Of a DNA stretch of 7,354 bases, positions 1 to 5,608 are shown piece by piece. The position numbers and the translations under genes are program-made. This stretch comes from Pirellulales bacterium (GTDB lineage Bacteria; Planctomycetota; Planctomycetia; Pirellulales; JAICIG01), in the NCBI GenBank assembly GCA_025924495.1, contig JAICIG010000397.1, forward strand, positions 1-7,354, read 5' to 3'. How positions within the stretch are numbered: the stretch's first letter is position 1; every line of letters starts with the position of its first letter. Under the pieces are notes generated by a model, which ran no database searches, was not told where the DNA came from, and saw only the letters and a list, made by a program, of their open reading frames with translations.

Positions 1-167
1 ACGCCGAAGACGAACCTGCTCATTCGGGTATGGCGGGAGGAGCCGTCGGCGGCACGCCGGCCGGGAAACGCACCGCGGACCATCCGGGGCATGGAATCGC
101 GCCAGAAGGCGTTCATCGCGGCGATAGCACCATCGGCAGTGATCCGGAAAAGCCGAAACCGCGATAA
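1..167 (+). CDS. C-terminal end of an unidentified protein (5' part outside window)
   Basis: An open frame enters from the left edge (first full codon at 3) and stops at TAA 165-167, giving 54 residues. The peptide is hydrophilic and rich in Gly, Pro and charged residues, with stretches such as GMAGGAVGGTP and HRGDSTIGSDP, and ends in a Lys/Pro/Arg tail. It has no membrane segment or recognisable catalytic motif and looks like a disordered C-terminal tail. The other two plus frames are less convincing: one has a stop at about 126 and the other reads as Arg-rich sequence. The gene converges on the GGDEF gene, with 42 bases between the two stops. I do not recognise the family. That it is coding rests only on the open frame and plausible composition. 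Confidence 0.45.
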   Translation, partial: AEDEPAHSGMAGGAVGGTPAGKRTADHPGHGIAPEGVHRGDSTIGSDPEKPKPR

Positions 168-171
168 GCTG

Positions 172-184
172 TGCCCGACGGGCA
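172..184. terminator. Small hairpin between convergent genes, candidate bidirectional terminator
   Basis: TGCCC (172-176) and GGGCA (180-184) form a perfect 5-bp stem with a 3-base loop, 5 bases after the stop of the left gene and 26 bases beyond the stop of the GGDEF gene on the other strand. There is no T-tract on either side, so intrinsic termination is only suggested by position and symmetry. Confidence 0.3.
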
Positions 185-209
185 GGCAGACAACCAACCT
201 TGGCCGTCT

Positions 210-1739
210 TTAAACGCATGAAGGCGTGGGGGCGGACGTCGTCGCAACGGCCCGGGGACGCGTGCCGTCATGGTAGTAACTGCAGTTGCGGCCCGAAGCC
301 TTGGCCGCCTTCAGCGCGGTTTCGGCCAGTTTAAGCAAAGCAACCGTGTCGGCGCCGTGCGGAAGTTGAGCGACGCCGTTACTTACGGTGACGCTGAGTT
401 CGGTGCCTTCGGCCCTCAACTTGCACGCCGCGATGGCCCGGCGAATTCGCTCCGCTACTCCCAAAGCGTCGTCCAGTTCCGTGTGGACAAGGACGATTGC
501 CAGTTTGGCGTCTTCATAACGGGCGGCCAGATCGAGGTGTGCACGCGTCGCCGTGCGAATGATCTGGGTGATTGTCCTCAGCACCACGTCGCCCACCAAC
601 TGGCCGTGCATGCGATTCAGATTCTTGAGATGGTCCAAATCGAGCAACACGAGGCATAAGGAATTGCCCGCCAGGTTATGCTCCGAGATGCGATGACGGA
701 GTCCCTCAAAGAAGCTGCGGCGGTTCAAGAGACCGGTTAGCGGGTCGGTGTTCGGATCGACCGGCAATGACTGCAGCTGGCGAGCCAGCGCCTGCATTTC
801 CTCGGCGCCGAGATTAAGTCCCTTAATGCCGGTCGGCGAAGTGATCGACTCACATTTGCTGCCATCGTGCAAGTGTGCGCAATTCCGGCCGGCTTCGCGT
901 GAAGCGGCCAGCGCCGCCTCGGTCCGTTCGACGAACGAAGTTGCATCGTCGCCCGGCATCGCCTCGGTCACGCCTTCGCTGACGGTGATCTTAACGGGCG
1001 TATCATCGACATGAAAAGCTCGGGTTTCGACGGCCGCGCGAATGCGCTCGGCGGCCTCCTTGGCGCCCGACAAGTGCGTGCTGGGAAACATCACGGCGAA
1101 CTGATCTTCCGAGTAACGGGCGATGAAGTCCATCGCCCGCATGGTTTCGTTAAGTACTTGCGATACGCCGCGGAGCACTTCGTCGGCTGCGTCCTGACCG
1201 TGCTGCTCTTGCAGTTGGTGCAAGTTGTCGACGTCGATCAAGACGATCGACAGCGGCGTGTCGAGCTGTTGCCATTGGGCCATGCCTCGCCGCAATTCAT
1301 CGTCGAAACCGCGCCGATTCGGCAAGCCGGTGACCAGATCGGCCATGGCCACTGCCGCTTGGGCTTCAATGATTTCGGCCTGTTCGACCAGTTTGAGCTT
1401 GGCCTGCGTCAGTTGGCTGGTCAGCTCTTCATTGACTTCTACGATTCGCGACACGGCGTCGACCACGGCGCGATCCTTGGGACCCTGACAAGAAGACCGC
1501 AGCGTGATCAGCTCCTGGCTGATGGCATCAACGCGATTGAGATGCTGGCCCACGCGGCCCGCCACGTCGCACGTGAGTTCGTGCAATTGGCGCAACGCAT
1601 CGATTGCCTGCCTGGCGTTGATCGCTTCGGACCGCGTGCTGTTGGCGTCGCGGATCCACCAACCAATCGCAATGCCGCCGACCAGGTCGACGATCAATAC
1701 GAGCACGCTGATGAGTACGAGCCAATCGAAATGAGTCAC
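210..1739 (-). CDS. Membrane-anchored tandem GGDEF protein with both active sites degenerate
   Basis: The 509-residue protein has one N-terminal membrane helix (about 6-29), a helical/coiled linker (about 35-130) and two GGDEF-type domains (about 134-292 and 332-492). The domains look like an internal duplication: both open with TGL(P/L)NRR and close with GRNC..(L/Y)HDG. In active cyclases the GGDEF loop binds GTP and metal. Here it reads SEDQF (210-214) in the first domain and EDAKL (409-413) in the second, so diguanylate cyclase activity is unlikely. The first domain keeps a perfectly placed inhibitory site, R201-A-M-D204, five residues before the loop. The second has A400 where the Arg should be. 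The Asp-rich strands before the loop survive as IDVDNL and LDLDHL. I infer a c-di-GMP-binding signalling protein at the inner membrane. The start is GTG, with a weak GGCAGG (1749-1754) 9 bases upstream. Stop is TAA. The gene lies 285 bases downstream of the VIT gene, so it may have its own promoter. Confidence 0.9.
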   Translation of the reverse strand: MTHFDWLVLISVLVLIVDLVGGIAIGWWIRDANSTRSEAINARQAIDALRQLHELTCDVAGRVGQHLNRVDAISQELITLRSSCQGPKDRAVVDAVSRIVEVNEELTSQLTQAKLKLVEQAEIIEAQAAVAMADLVTGLPNRRGFDDELRRGMAQWQQLDTPLSIVLIDVDNLHQLQEQHGQDAADEVLRGVSQVLNETMRAMDFIARYSEDQFAVMFPSTHLSGAKEAAERIRAAVETRAFHVDDTPVKITVSEGVTEAMPGDDATSFVERTEAALAASREAGRNCAHLHDGSKCESITSPTGIKGLNLGAEEMQALARQLQSLPVDPNTDPLTGLLNRRSFFEGLRHRISEHNLAGNSLCLVLLDLDHLKNLNRMHGQLVGDVVLRTITQIIRTATRAHLDLAARYEDAKLAIVLVHTELDDALGVAERIRRAIAACKLRAEGTELSVTVSNGVAQLPHGADTVALLKLAETALKAAKASGRNCSYYHDGTRPRAVATTSAPTPSCV

Positions 1740-1852
1740 GCGAATCGACCTGCCAACGACTTGCTTGCTGGCCGCGCATCGAAAAACAGCACTGCCCCAA
1801 GCCGCCAGCGGAGGCGATCGCCCGAGTCATGAGCGCAAGAATCGCCTATATA

Positions 1853-1882
1853 GTCAGATAGGTTTCTGACGGTAGAAGTCAA
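1853..1882 (-). promoter_or_regulatory. Candidate operator/promoter region upstream of the GGDEF gene
   Basis: GTCAGA (1853-1858) and TCTGAC (1865-1870) form a perfect 6-bp inverted repeat with a 6-base spacer, about 115 bases before the GTG start of the GGDEF gene. On the minus strand TTGACT (1882-1877) could be a -35 element, and 16 bases later TATCTG, overlapping the repeat, is a poor -10. An AT patch, CTATATAG, follows. The rest of the 285-base gap 1740-2024 shows no convincing gene. The promoter reading is a guess; the symmetry is visible. Confidence 0.25.
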
Positions 1883-1984
1883 ACGGCGTCTGGTTGTCTC
1901 GCGAGGGGACGCCATTCCTCGGACGTTAAGCTTGGCAAACTCGTCGCGACCTGATCTGCCATCCAATGTTTTGCCGACCTGCCG

Positions 1985-2000
1985 GGCGGTTTTCGCCGCC
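1985..2000 (-). terminator. Short GC hairpin after the VIT gene, weak terminator candidate
   Basis: On the minus strand GGCGG, a 6-base loop (CGAAAA) and CCGCC form a 5-bp stem, starting 24 bases beyond the VIT stop codon. No run of T follows. It could end the globin-VIT transcript or be chance in GC-rich sequence. Confidence 0.22.
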
Positions 2001-2024
2001 GATTTCGGATCACCCGCCCCCCGG

Positions 2025-2735
2025 TTAGCCAATGAGCCTGGCGACGGCAAATGCGGTCGCGGCCGCGAAGCCGCCCACGGCGACCGTTTGCCAGGCGCTG
2101 CGCCACGGCCGCGGCGTAGTGAATCGCCCTTTGATGTAACCAAACGCCGCCAGAGCGGCGAGTGTGACCAGCACCGATCCGATGAGCGCCTGATGGACGG
2201 AAGGAAAACCGATCCAAGGCATCACAATATAGGGGGCCAGCGGCACCATGCCGCCGACGATGTAGGAAAGTGCAATCGTGAAGGCGCTGGCGCCGGCCCG
2301 CCTCGGATCCGGTTGTTCCAAGCCCAGCTCGAACCGCATCATGAAGTCGACCCATTTATCGCGGTTGCTGCGCAGCGCGGCCACGGCGCTGGCTACCGAT
2401 TCATCGCTCATCCCATAATCGCGAAAGATTTCAGCCACTTCGGCGGCTTCCACTTCGGGCACTTCGTACGTTTCTCGTTCTTCGCGCGCACGTTCTGAGG
2501 CAAAATGCTCGGCATCGGTCTTGGCCGCCAGGTATCCGCCCAGTCCCATCGCAATGGAGCCCGCGGCAATTTCCGCCACGCCGGCGGTGACGACGATGCT
2601 GGCTGCGTCGACGGCGCCCGACAGTCCCGCAGCCAGCGCGAAAGGCACGGTCAGGCCGTCGGACATGCCGATGACGATGTCGCGCACCGTGTCCGAAGCC
2701 GTGAAGTGTCGTTCGATGTGCGGCGTTTGAGGCAT
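2025..2735 (-). CDS. VIT1/CCC1-family Fe2+/Mn2+ transporter
   Basis: The 236-residue inner-membrane protein has the VIT layout: helices at about 19-39 and 45-71, an acidic cytoplasmic metal-binding domain at 72-147, then helices at about 148-172, 178-201 and 212-235. With a constant offset of 17, the residues I recall as important in the Eucalyptus VIT1 structure fall on identical residues here: Asp26 (D43), Glu55 (E72), Met63 (M80), Glu85/88/96/99 (E102/105/113/116) and Met132, Met133, Glu136 (M149, M150, E153). That supports a proton-coupled exporter of cytosolic ferrous iron or manganese. One difference is GGY at 66-68 where many family members have GEY. The ATG start is supported by GGAG (2743-2746) with a 7-base spacer, the clearest ribosome site in the window. 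It lies 58 bases downstream of the globin gene on the same strand, so co-transcription is likely. The substrate is inferred from the family. Confidence 0.92.
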   Translation of the reverse strand: MPQTPHIERHFTASDTVRDIVIGMSDGLTVPFALAAGLSGAVDAASIVVTAGVAEIAAGSIAMGLGGYLAAKTDAEHFASERAREERETYEVPEVEAAEVAEIFRDYGMSDESVASAVAALRSNRDKWVDFMMRFELGLEQPDPRRAGASAFTIALSYIVGGMVPLAPYIVMPWIGFPSVHQALIGSVLVTLAALAAFGYIKGRFTTPRPWRSAWQTVAVGGFAAATAFAVARLIG

Positions 2736-2793
2736 AGGACTACTCCGAACAAATCGTGGAAGGAACGCAAAGGCCGCTGGCCAACCAAACCAT

Positions 2794-3201
2794 TCAGCCG
2801 ATGACGATGTCGCTCTTTGTGCTTTCGACGATGGCCAGCAACTCGGCGCGTTCTGCCTGGGGCAGTTCGAATCGCTCGAACGTCTGATGCAGGTCGTCGA
2901 GGAACGCCTGCCATTCCGGCTCAGTAATATCCAGCTCGGAGTGCGAGTCGCGCATCGTGCGGCCGGTGTAGATCTGCGGGCCGCCGACCGACTGGCAGAC
3001 GAGTTCCGTCACCAGATATTTGAAGCCGGCGCGCGAAACGCGATGGTGTGCTTCGTCTACTTTGGGGTTGGCGTTCAGCCGCGGATCGTCCATCACGCGG
3101 TTCACAAAATCGTCCACGACGGCGGCAATGGCGTAGACGCCGCCTAACCGGTCATACAACGAGGGGCCGGCAGAGTCGGGTTGATCGGCAGAGTTCTTCA
3201 T
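2794..3201 (-). CDS. Group 1 truncated hemoglobin (2/2 globin)
   Basis: The 135-residue protein has the length and motif order of a group 1 truncated globin: LYDRLGG at about 15-21 (A helix), VVDDFVNRVMDDPRL at 28-42 (B helix), GGPQIYTG at 73-80 (pre-F segment), and the proximal heme ligand His87 in MRDSHSELDIT. Such globins bind heme and handle oxygen or nitric oxide in the cytoplasm. The B10 position, a Tyr that stabilises bound oxygen in Mycobacterium GlbN, is Val33 here, and the E helix is His/Arg-rich (HHRVSRAG at 52-59), so ligand behaviour may differ. The ATG at 3201 is chosen because family similarity begins just after it. The frame stays open upstream to 3417, but that peptide (Arg/Ser/Thr-rich) does not look like globin. 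No Shine-Dalgarno is visible; a C-run precedes the start on the coding strand. It is the first gene of the likely globin-VIT unit. Confidence 0.92.
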   Translation of the reverse strand: MKNSADQPDSAGPSLYDRLGGVYAIAAVVDDFVNRVMDDPRLNANPKVDEAHHRVSRAGFKYLVTELVCQSVGGPQIYTGRTMRDSHSELDITEPEWQAFLDDLHQTFERFELPQAERAELLAIVESTKSDIVIG

Positions 3202-3565
3202 TGGTGCTGCAGGGGGGATGAATGTGCGAGGGTGGGTATCGACCTCGGTCTTGTCCGCAATGCTCGTTCTAAGGTGAGCTCGCGAGTGGCGGTGGTCGCG
3301 GCGCGTTTTGATGATAGCGAGCGGCGACAACGCTTGCACGGCGCTTGTTCCGTGCGTCGAGAGAGAGCGGTCATTTGCCTGGCGTGGACTGAGCGGGGAG
3401 ATGCCAAGGGGACGCAAGGCAACAAAGCAATAAAAATTTCTTAGCTGCGTTCCTGACGCTGGCAGGAAATTGGCGTCGCTTATTGCTTGATTACGCGTCC
3501 GATTGCTGGCATCATCAGAAGACTATCGCCTTTGCCCGCCGTCCGACCCTTCTCGACAGAACCGT
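3202..3565. other. Non-coding divergent region between globin and Nramp-like genes
   Basis: The roughly 360 bases between the two divergent starts should hold promoters in both directions. Visible are a G-run at 3212-3217 close to the globin start, an AT-rich patch at about 3421-3444, and an imperfect inverted repeat GACGC (3455-3459) / GCGTC (3473-3477). No -35/-10 pair of good quality could be picked on either strand. Open frames crossing the region encode Arg/Ser-rich peptides with no family resemblance and are not called. A TTG at 3503 could extend the Nramp-like protein by 21 residues. Confidence 0.5.
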
Positions 3566-5383
3566 ATGGAATCGACTGCCCGCCAACCTCTCCCTGCGAC
3601 GATGGACCCGCCGGCCCCGCGCGACAAACCGAAATTCGAGGCCCCGCATCCCGGCGTGCCTGAAATGCCGCGCTGGACGACCGGCGAACTGCCCGACGCG
3701 CCAAGGTTCACCTGGAAGAACTGGTTCGCCATGCTCGGGCCGGGGCTGTTAATGGGGGGCGCGGCGATTGGGGGCGGCGAGTGGTTAATGGGGCCGCTCG
3801 TCACGGCGCGGTATGGCGGCTCCTTGTTGTGGCTGGCGACGATCAGCATCCTATCGCAGGTTGTCTACAACCTGGAAATCAGCCGTTATACGCTCTACAG
3901 CGGCGAACCAATTTTTACGGGCAAATTTCGCACGCCGCCTGGGCCGATGTTCTGGCTGTTCGTTTACTTGCTCCTCGATTTCGGAGCCGTGTTTCCCTAT
4001 CTGGCATCGAGCGCGGCGACCCCGGTCTTCGCGCTCATGTATCAGCGGATGCCGAATCCAAAGTCTGCCGAGGCGTTATTCAACGTCCTGGGCATCGGGA
4101 TCACCGACAGCCGATTGCTGACGAGCATCGGAGCGGCCATCTACGTGCTCGCCATGGTTCCGTTGATCTTCGGCGGCAAGGTCTACAACTCGCTGAAGGC
4201 CGTGATGTCGTTCAAAATCGTCACGGTCTTTGGCTTCTTGATGGTCGTGGCTTTTCTGTATTCGGAGCCCAGCACTTGGCGCGAGATTGCCAGCGGCTTC
4301 GTCAAATTCGGCAATGTGCCGATCACTCGCGGCGAGGACCTGAACGGGAATGGCGTGCTCGATCCGGGCGAGGATTGGGACAACGATGGACATTTGGACG
4401 TGGTCGAAGAAGAGATCGATGCCAAAAGCGGAGGGAAGCCCGGCGATTTTAACGACGTCGACAAAGACCGTGTTCGCGACGGCGACAACGTCGACAATAT
4501 TTTCGTGTCGTTGTTCGAAGGTCGCGGTTTTCCGCACATTAACTTCAACATGATCGCCATTCTCTGCGCGATGGTAGCCATCTCGGGTCAAGGCGGATTA
4601 TCGAACACGCCGCTGAGCAATTACACGCGCGATCAAGGCTGGGGCATGGGTTCGCACGTCGGCGCCATTCCTAGCGTCGTGGGCGGCCATCACCTGCAAC
4701 TCTCGCACGTCGGCTGCGTATTCGAAGTCAACCAAGAATCGCTGCCGCGCTGGCGACGCTGGTATCGGCACGTGATGCGAGACCAACTGGTCGTGTGGAT
4801 GCCCGCTTGCTTCATCGGGCTGGGCTTGCCGAGCATTCTGTCGGTGCAGTTCCTGCGGCGCGGAACGCAGGCCGATAATTGGACCGCAGCAGGCATGACG
4901 GCCACGAACATCGGCGAACACGTCAGCGGTATTCACGGCGAAATGTGGGGCAACTTCTTCTGGTTCATGACGCTATTTTGCGGCTTGCTGGTTTTGGCTC
5001 CGACAGCATCGAGCACGGCAGACGGCGCCATTCGCCGCTGGCTCGACGTTTTCTGGACCTCCAGCCCCCGTCTGCGCCGCGTCGATCCCCGGGCGATTGG
5101 CAAATTGTATTTCGGCGTGCTCTGCTGCTATGTCGGCCTGGGCCTGGTGATGCTGTTCTTCGTTCCAGGCGGATTGCTGTTGACGATCGCCGGCAACTTT
5201 TTCAACTACGCCTTGGGTTTCAGTTGTTGGCACGCTCTGGCGGTGAACGTGACCTTGCTGCCGAGCGAATTGCGGCCCAACTGGTTCATCCGCATCGCAC
5301 TGTTTCTGGCAGGTCTGTTCTTTATCTTTGTCGCCGGACTGACGAGTTATACGCAGTTGGTGAGTGCAGGCATTTTGAAATAA
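3566..5383 (+). CDS. Divergent Nramp-like membrane transporter with an acidic EF-hand-like insert
   Basis: The 605-residue protein has about ten or eleven membrane helices and the overall look of the Nramp (PF01566) group of proton-coupled metal transporters. A proline-rich cytoplasmic N-terminus leads to a GPGLLMGG first helix (about 54-78). Further clear helices lie at about 84-104, 128-151, 184-202, 210-232, 326-345, 411-429, 460-483, 514-533, 537-566 and 573-599. The canonical DPGN metal motif of helix 1 is replaced by GGGE (69-72), and the MPH motif of helix 6 by SGQGGLSN (340-347), so the substrate cannot be assigned as Mn2+ or Fe2+. Between the helices ending near 232 and starting near 326 lies an acidic insert with EF-hand-like loops (separate entry). 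ATG 3566 is preferred. TTG 3503 and ATG 3602 are alternatives, and none has a good Shine-Dalgarno. Stop is TAA. The gene is divergent from globin-VIT, a context compatible with metal homeostasis. Confidence 0.8.
   Translation: MESTARQPLPATMDPPAPRDKPKFEAPHPGVPEMPRWTTGELPDAPRFTWKNWFAMLGPGLLMGGAAIGGGEWLMGPLVTARYGGSLLWLATISILSQVVYNLEISRYTLYSGEPIFTGKFRTPPGPMFWLFVYLLLDFGAVFPYLASSAATPVFALMYQRMPNPKSAEALFNVLGIGITDSRLLTSIGAAIYVLAMVPLIFGGKVYNSLKAVMSFKIVTVFGFLMVVAFLYSEPSTWREIASGFVKFGNVPITRGEDLNGNGVLDPGEDWDNDGHLDVVEEEIDAKSGGKPGDFNDVDKDRVRDGDNVDNIFVSLFEGRGFPHINFNMIAILCAMVAISGQGGLSNTPLSNYTRDQGWGMGSHVGAIPSVVGGHHLQLSHVGCVFEVNQESLPRWRRWYRHVMRDQLVVWMPACFIGLGLPSILSVQFLRRGTQADNWTAAGMTATNIGEHVSGIHGEMWGNFFWFMTLFCGLLVLAPTASSTADGAIRRWLDVFWTSSPRLRRVDPRAIGKLYFGVLCCYVGLGLVMLFFVPGGLLLTIAGNFFNYALGFSCWHALAVNVTLLPSELRPNWFIRIALFLAGLFFIFVAGLTSYTQLVSAGILK
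4337..4489 (+). repeat. Tandem calcium-loop-like segments inside the Nramp-like protein
   Basis: Residues 258-269 (DLNGNGVLDPGE) and, immediately after, 270-281 (DWDNDGHLDVVE) both match the 12-residue EF-hand loop pattern, with acidic or Asn residues at 1, 3, 5 and 9, Gly at 6 and Glu at 12. A third, weaker copy at 297-308 (DVDKDRVRDGDN) has Arg at 6 and Asn at 12. The first two are back to back with no flanking helices, more like thrombospondin type-3 or dockerin-style loops than a true EF-hand pair. With the usual Nramp topology (N-terminus inside), the loop after helix 5 faces the periplasm, where calcium is available. Ca2+ binding is inferred from the pattern. Confidence 0.75.
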
Positions 5384-5419
5384 CGCTACGAGCAATCTCG
5401 TCGATTTCGTCCGTCTCAT

Positions 5420-5458
5420 AGCGGTTGAGCGAGGCTCCTCTTTAGCCCCTGGACCGCT
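5420..5458 (+). other. Imperfect long hairpin downstream of the Nramp-like gene
   Basis: AGCGGT (5420-5425) pairs with ACCGCT (5453-5458), and inside it GGCT (5433-5436) pairs with AGCC (5444-5447). It begins 37 bases after the stop codon and is not followed by a T-run. It may stabilise the transcript end or be part of a two-hairpin terminator with the stronger stem downstream. Confidence 0.3.
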
Positions 5459-5466
5459 CGCGTATC

Positions 5467-5491
5467 GGCGGCGCCATGCGGGAACGCCGCC
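5467..5491 (+). terminator. GC-rich hairpin, probable end of the Nramp-like transcript
   Basis: GGCGGCG (5467-5473) and CGCCGCC (5485-5491) form a perfect 7-bp all-GC stem with an 11-base loop, 84 bases after the Nramp-like stop. Only TTA follows, so it lacks a classical U-tract. It is the most stable simple hairpin in the gap. Confidence 0.4.
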
Positions 5492-5544
5492 TTACGGCGA
5501 TGTAACGGATCCCTGGAAAGATTTCTCGATACTCGTTGGGCTCG

Positions 5545-5595
5545 CCGTGGTTTAAGTCATTTAGAGGGTCGCGATTTGGCCCTCGTTAACCACGG
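5545..5595 (+). promoter_or_regulatory. Nested hairpin in the leader of the NRPS-like gene
   Basis: The outer arms CCGTGGTT (5545-5552) and AACCACGG (5588-5595) are perfectly complementary over 8 bp. They can extend by two A-T pairs past a one-base bulge. The inner arms GAGGGTC (5564-5570) and GGCCCTC (5578-5584) pair over 7 bp with one G-T wobble and a 7-base loop. The structure ends 10 bases before the ATG at 5606. It has no T-run and could be a terminator-like leader, an attenuator or a translational control element. The pairing is visible; the role is not. Confidence 0.45.
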
Positions 5596-5608
5596 GACGT
5601 TAACCATG
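5584..5608 (+). repeat. Tandem 11-bp direct repeat abutting the NRPS-like start codon
   Basis: CGTTAACCACG (5584-5594) and CGTTAACCATG (5598-5608) agree at 10 of 11 positions with a 14-base period. The second copy includes the ATG start codon and the first lies in the right arm of the leader hairpin. Each core is close to the palindrome GTTAAC. It could be a repressor site or part of an alternative RNA pairing. Confidence 0.5.

Noticed and set aside
210..1739. Calling this gene an active diguanylate cyclase.
   Set aside because: Neither domain retains a GGDEF/GGEEF motif; the loops read SEDQF and EDAKL.
1011..1832. Long open frame on the plus strand opposite the GGDEF gene (about 270 codons).
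   Set aside because: It is fully antisense to a clearly coding gene. Its translation shows no family motif and mirrors the high-GC codon pattern of the other strand.
2772..2782. GGCC-GCT-GGCC mini hairpin between globin and VIT genes as a terminator.
   Set aside because: The stem is only 4 bp and lies within a 58-base gap of a likely operon. It is followed by TTTG but is too weak to call.
3202..3417. N-terminal extension of the globin by 72 residues in the same frame.
   Set aside because: The extra segment is Arg/Ser/Thr-rich, has no globin similarity and would occupy most of the divergent promoter region. The ATG at 3201 gives the normal family length.
3455..3477. Inverted repeat GACGC/GCGTC upstream of the Nramp-like gene as an operator or terminator.
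   Set aside because: It has only 5-bp arms separated by 13 bases in GC-rich DNA, no T-run and no link to a recognisable promoter.
3781..4452. Alternative plus-strand frame inside the Nramp-like gene (about 220 codons).
   Set aside because: It overlaps the real membrane-protein frame and its product is Arg/Gly-rich with no membrane helices, typical of a GC-rich frame shadow.
5384..5605. A tRNA or small RNA gene in the gap before the NRPS-like gene.
   Set aside because: The inverted repeats do not form a cloverleaf and no T-loop consensus (GGTTCGANTCC) is present; the hairpins are better read as terminator and leader elements.
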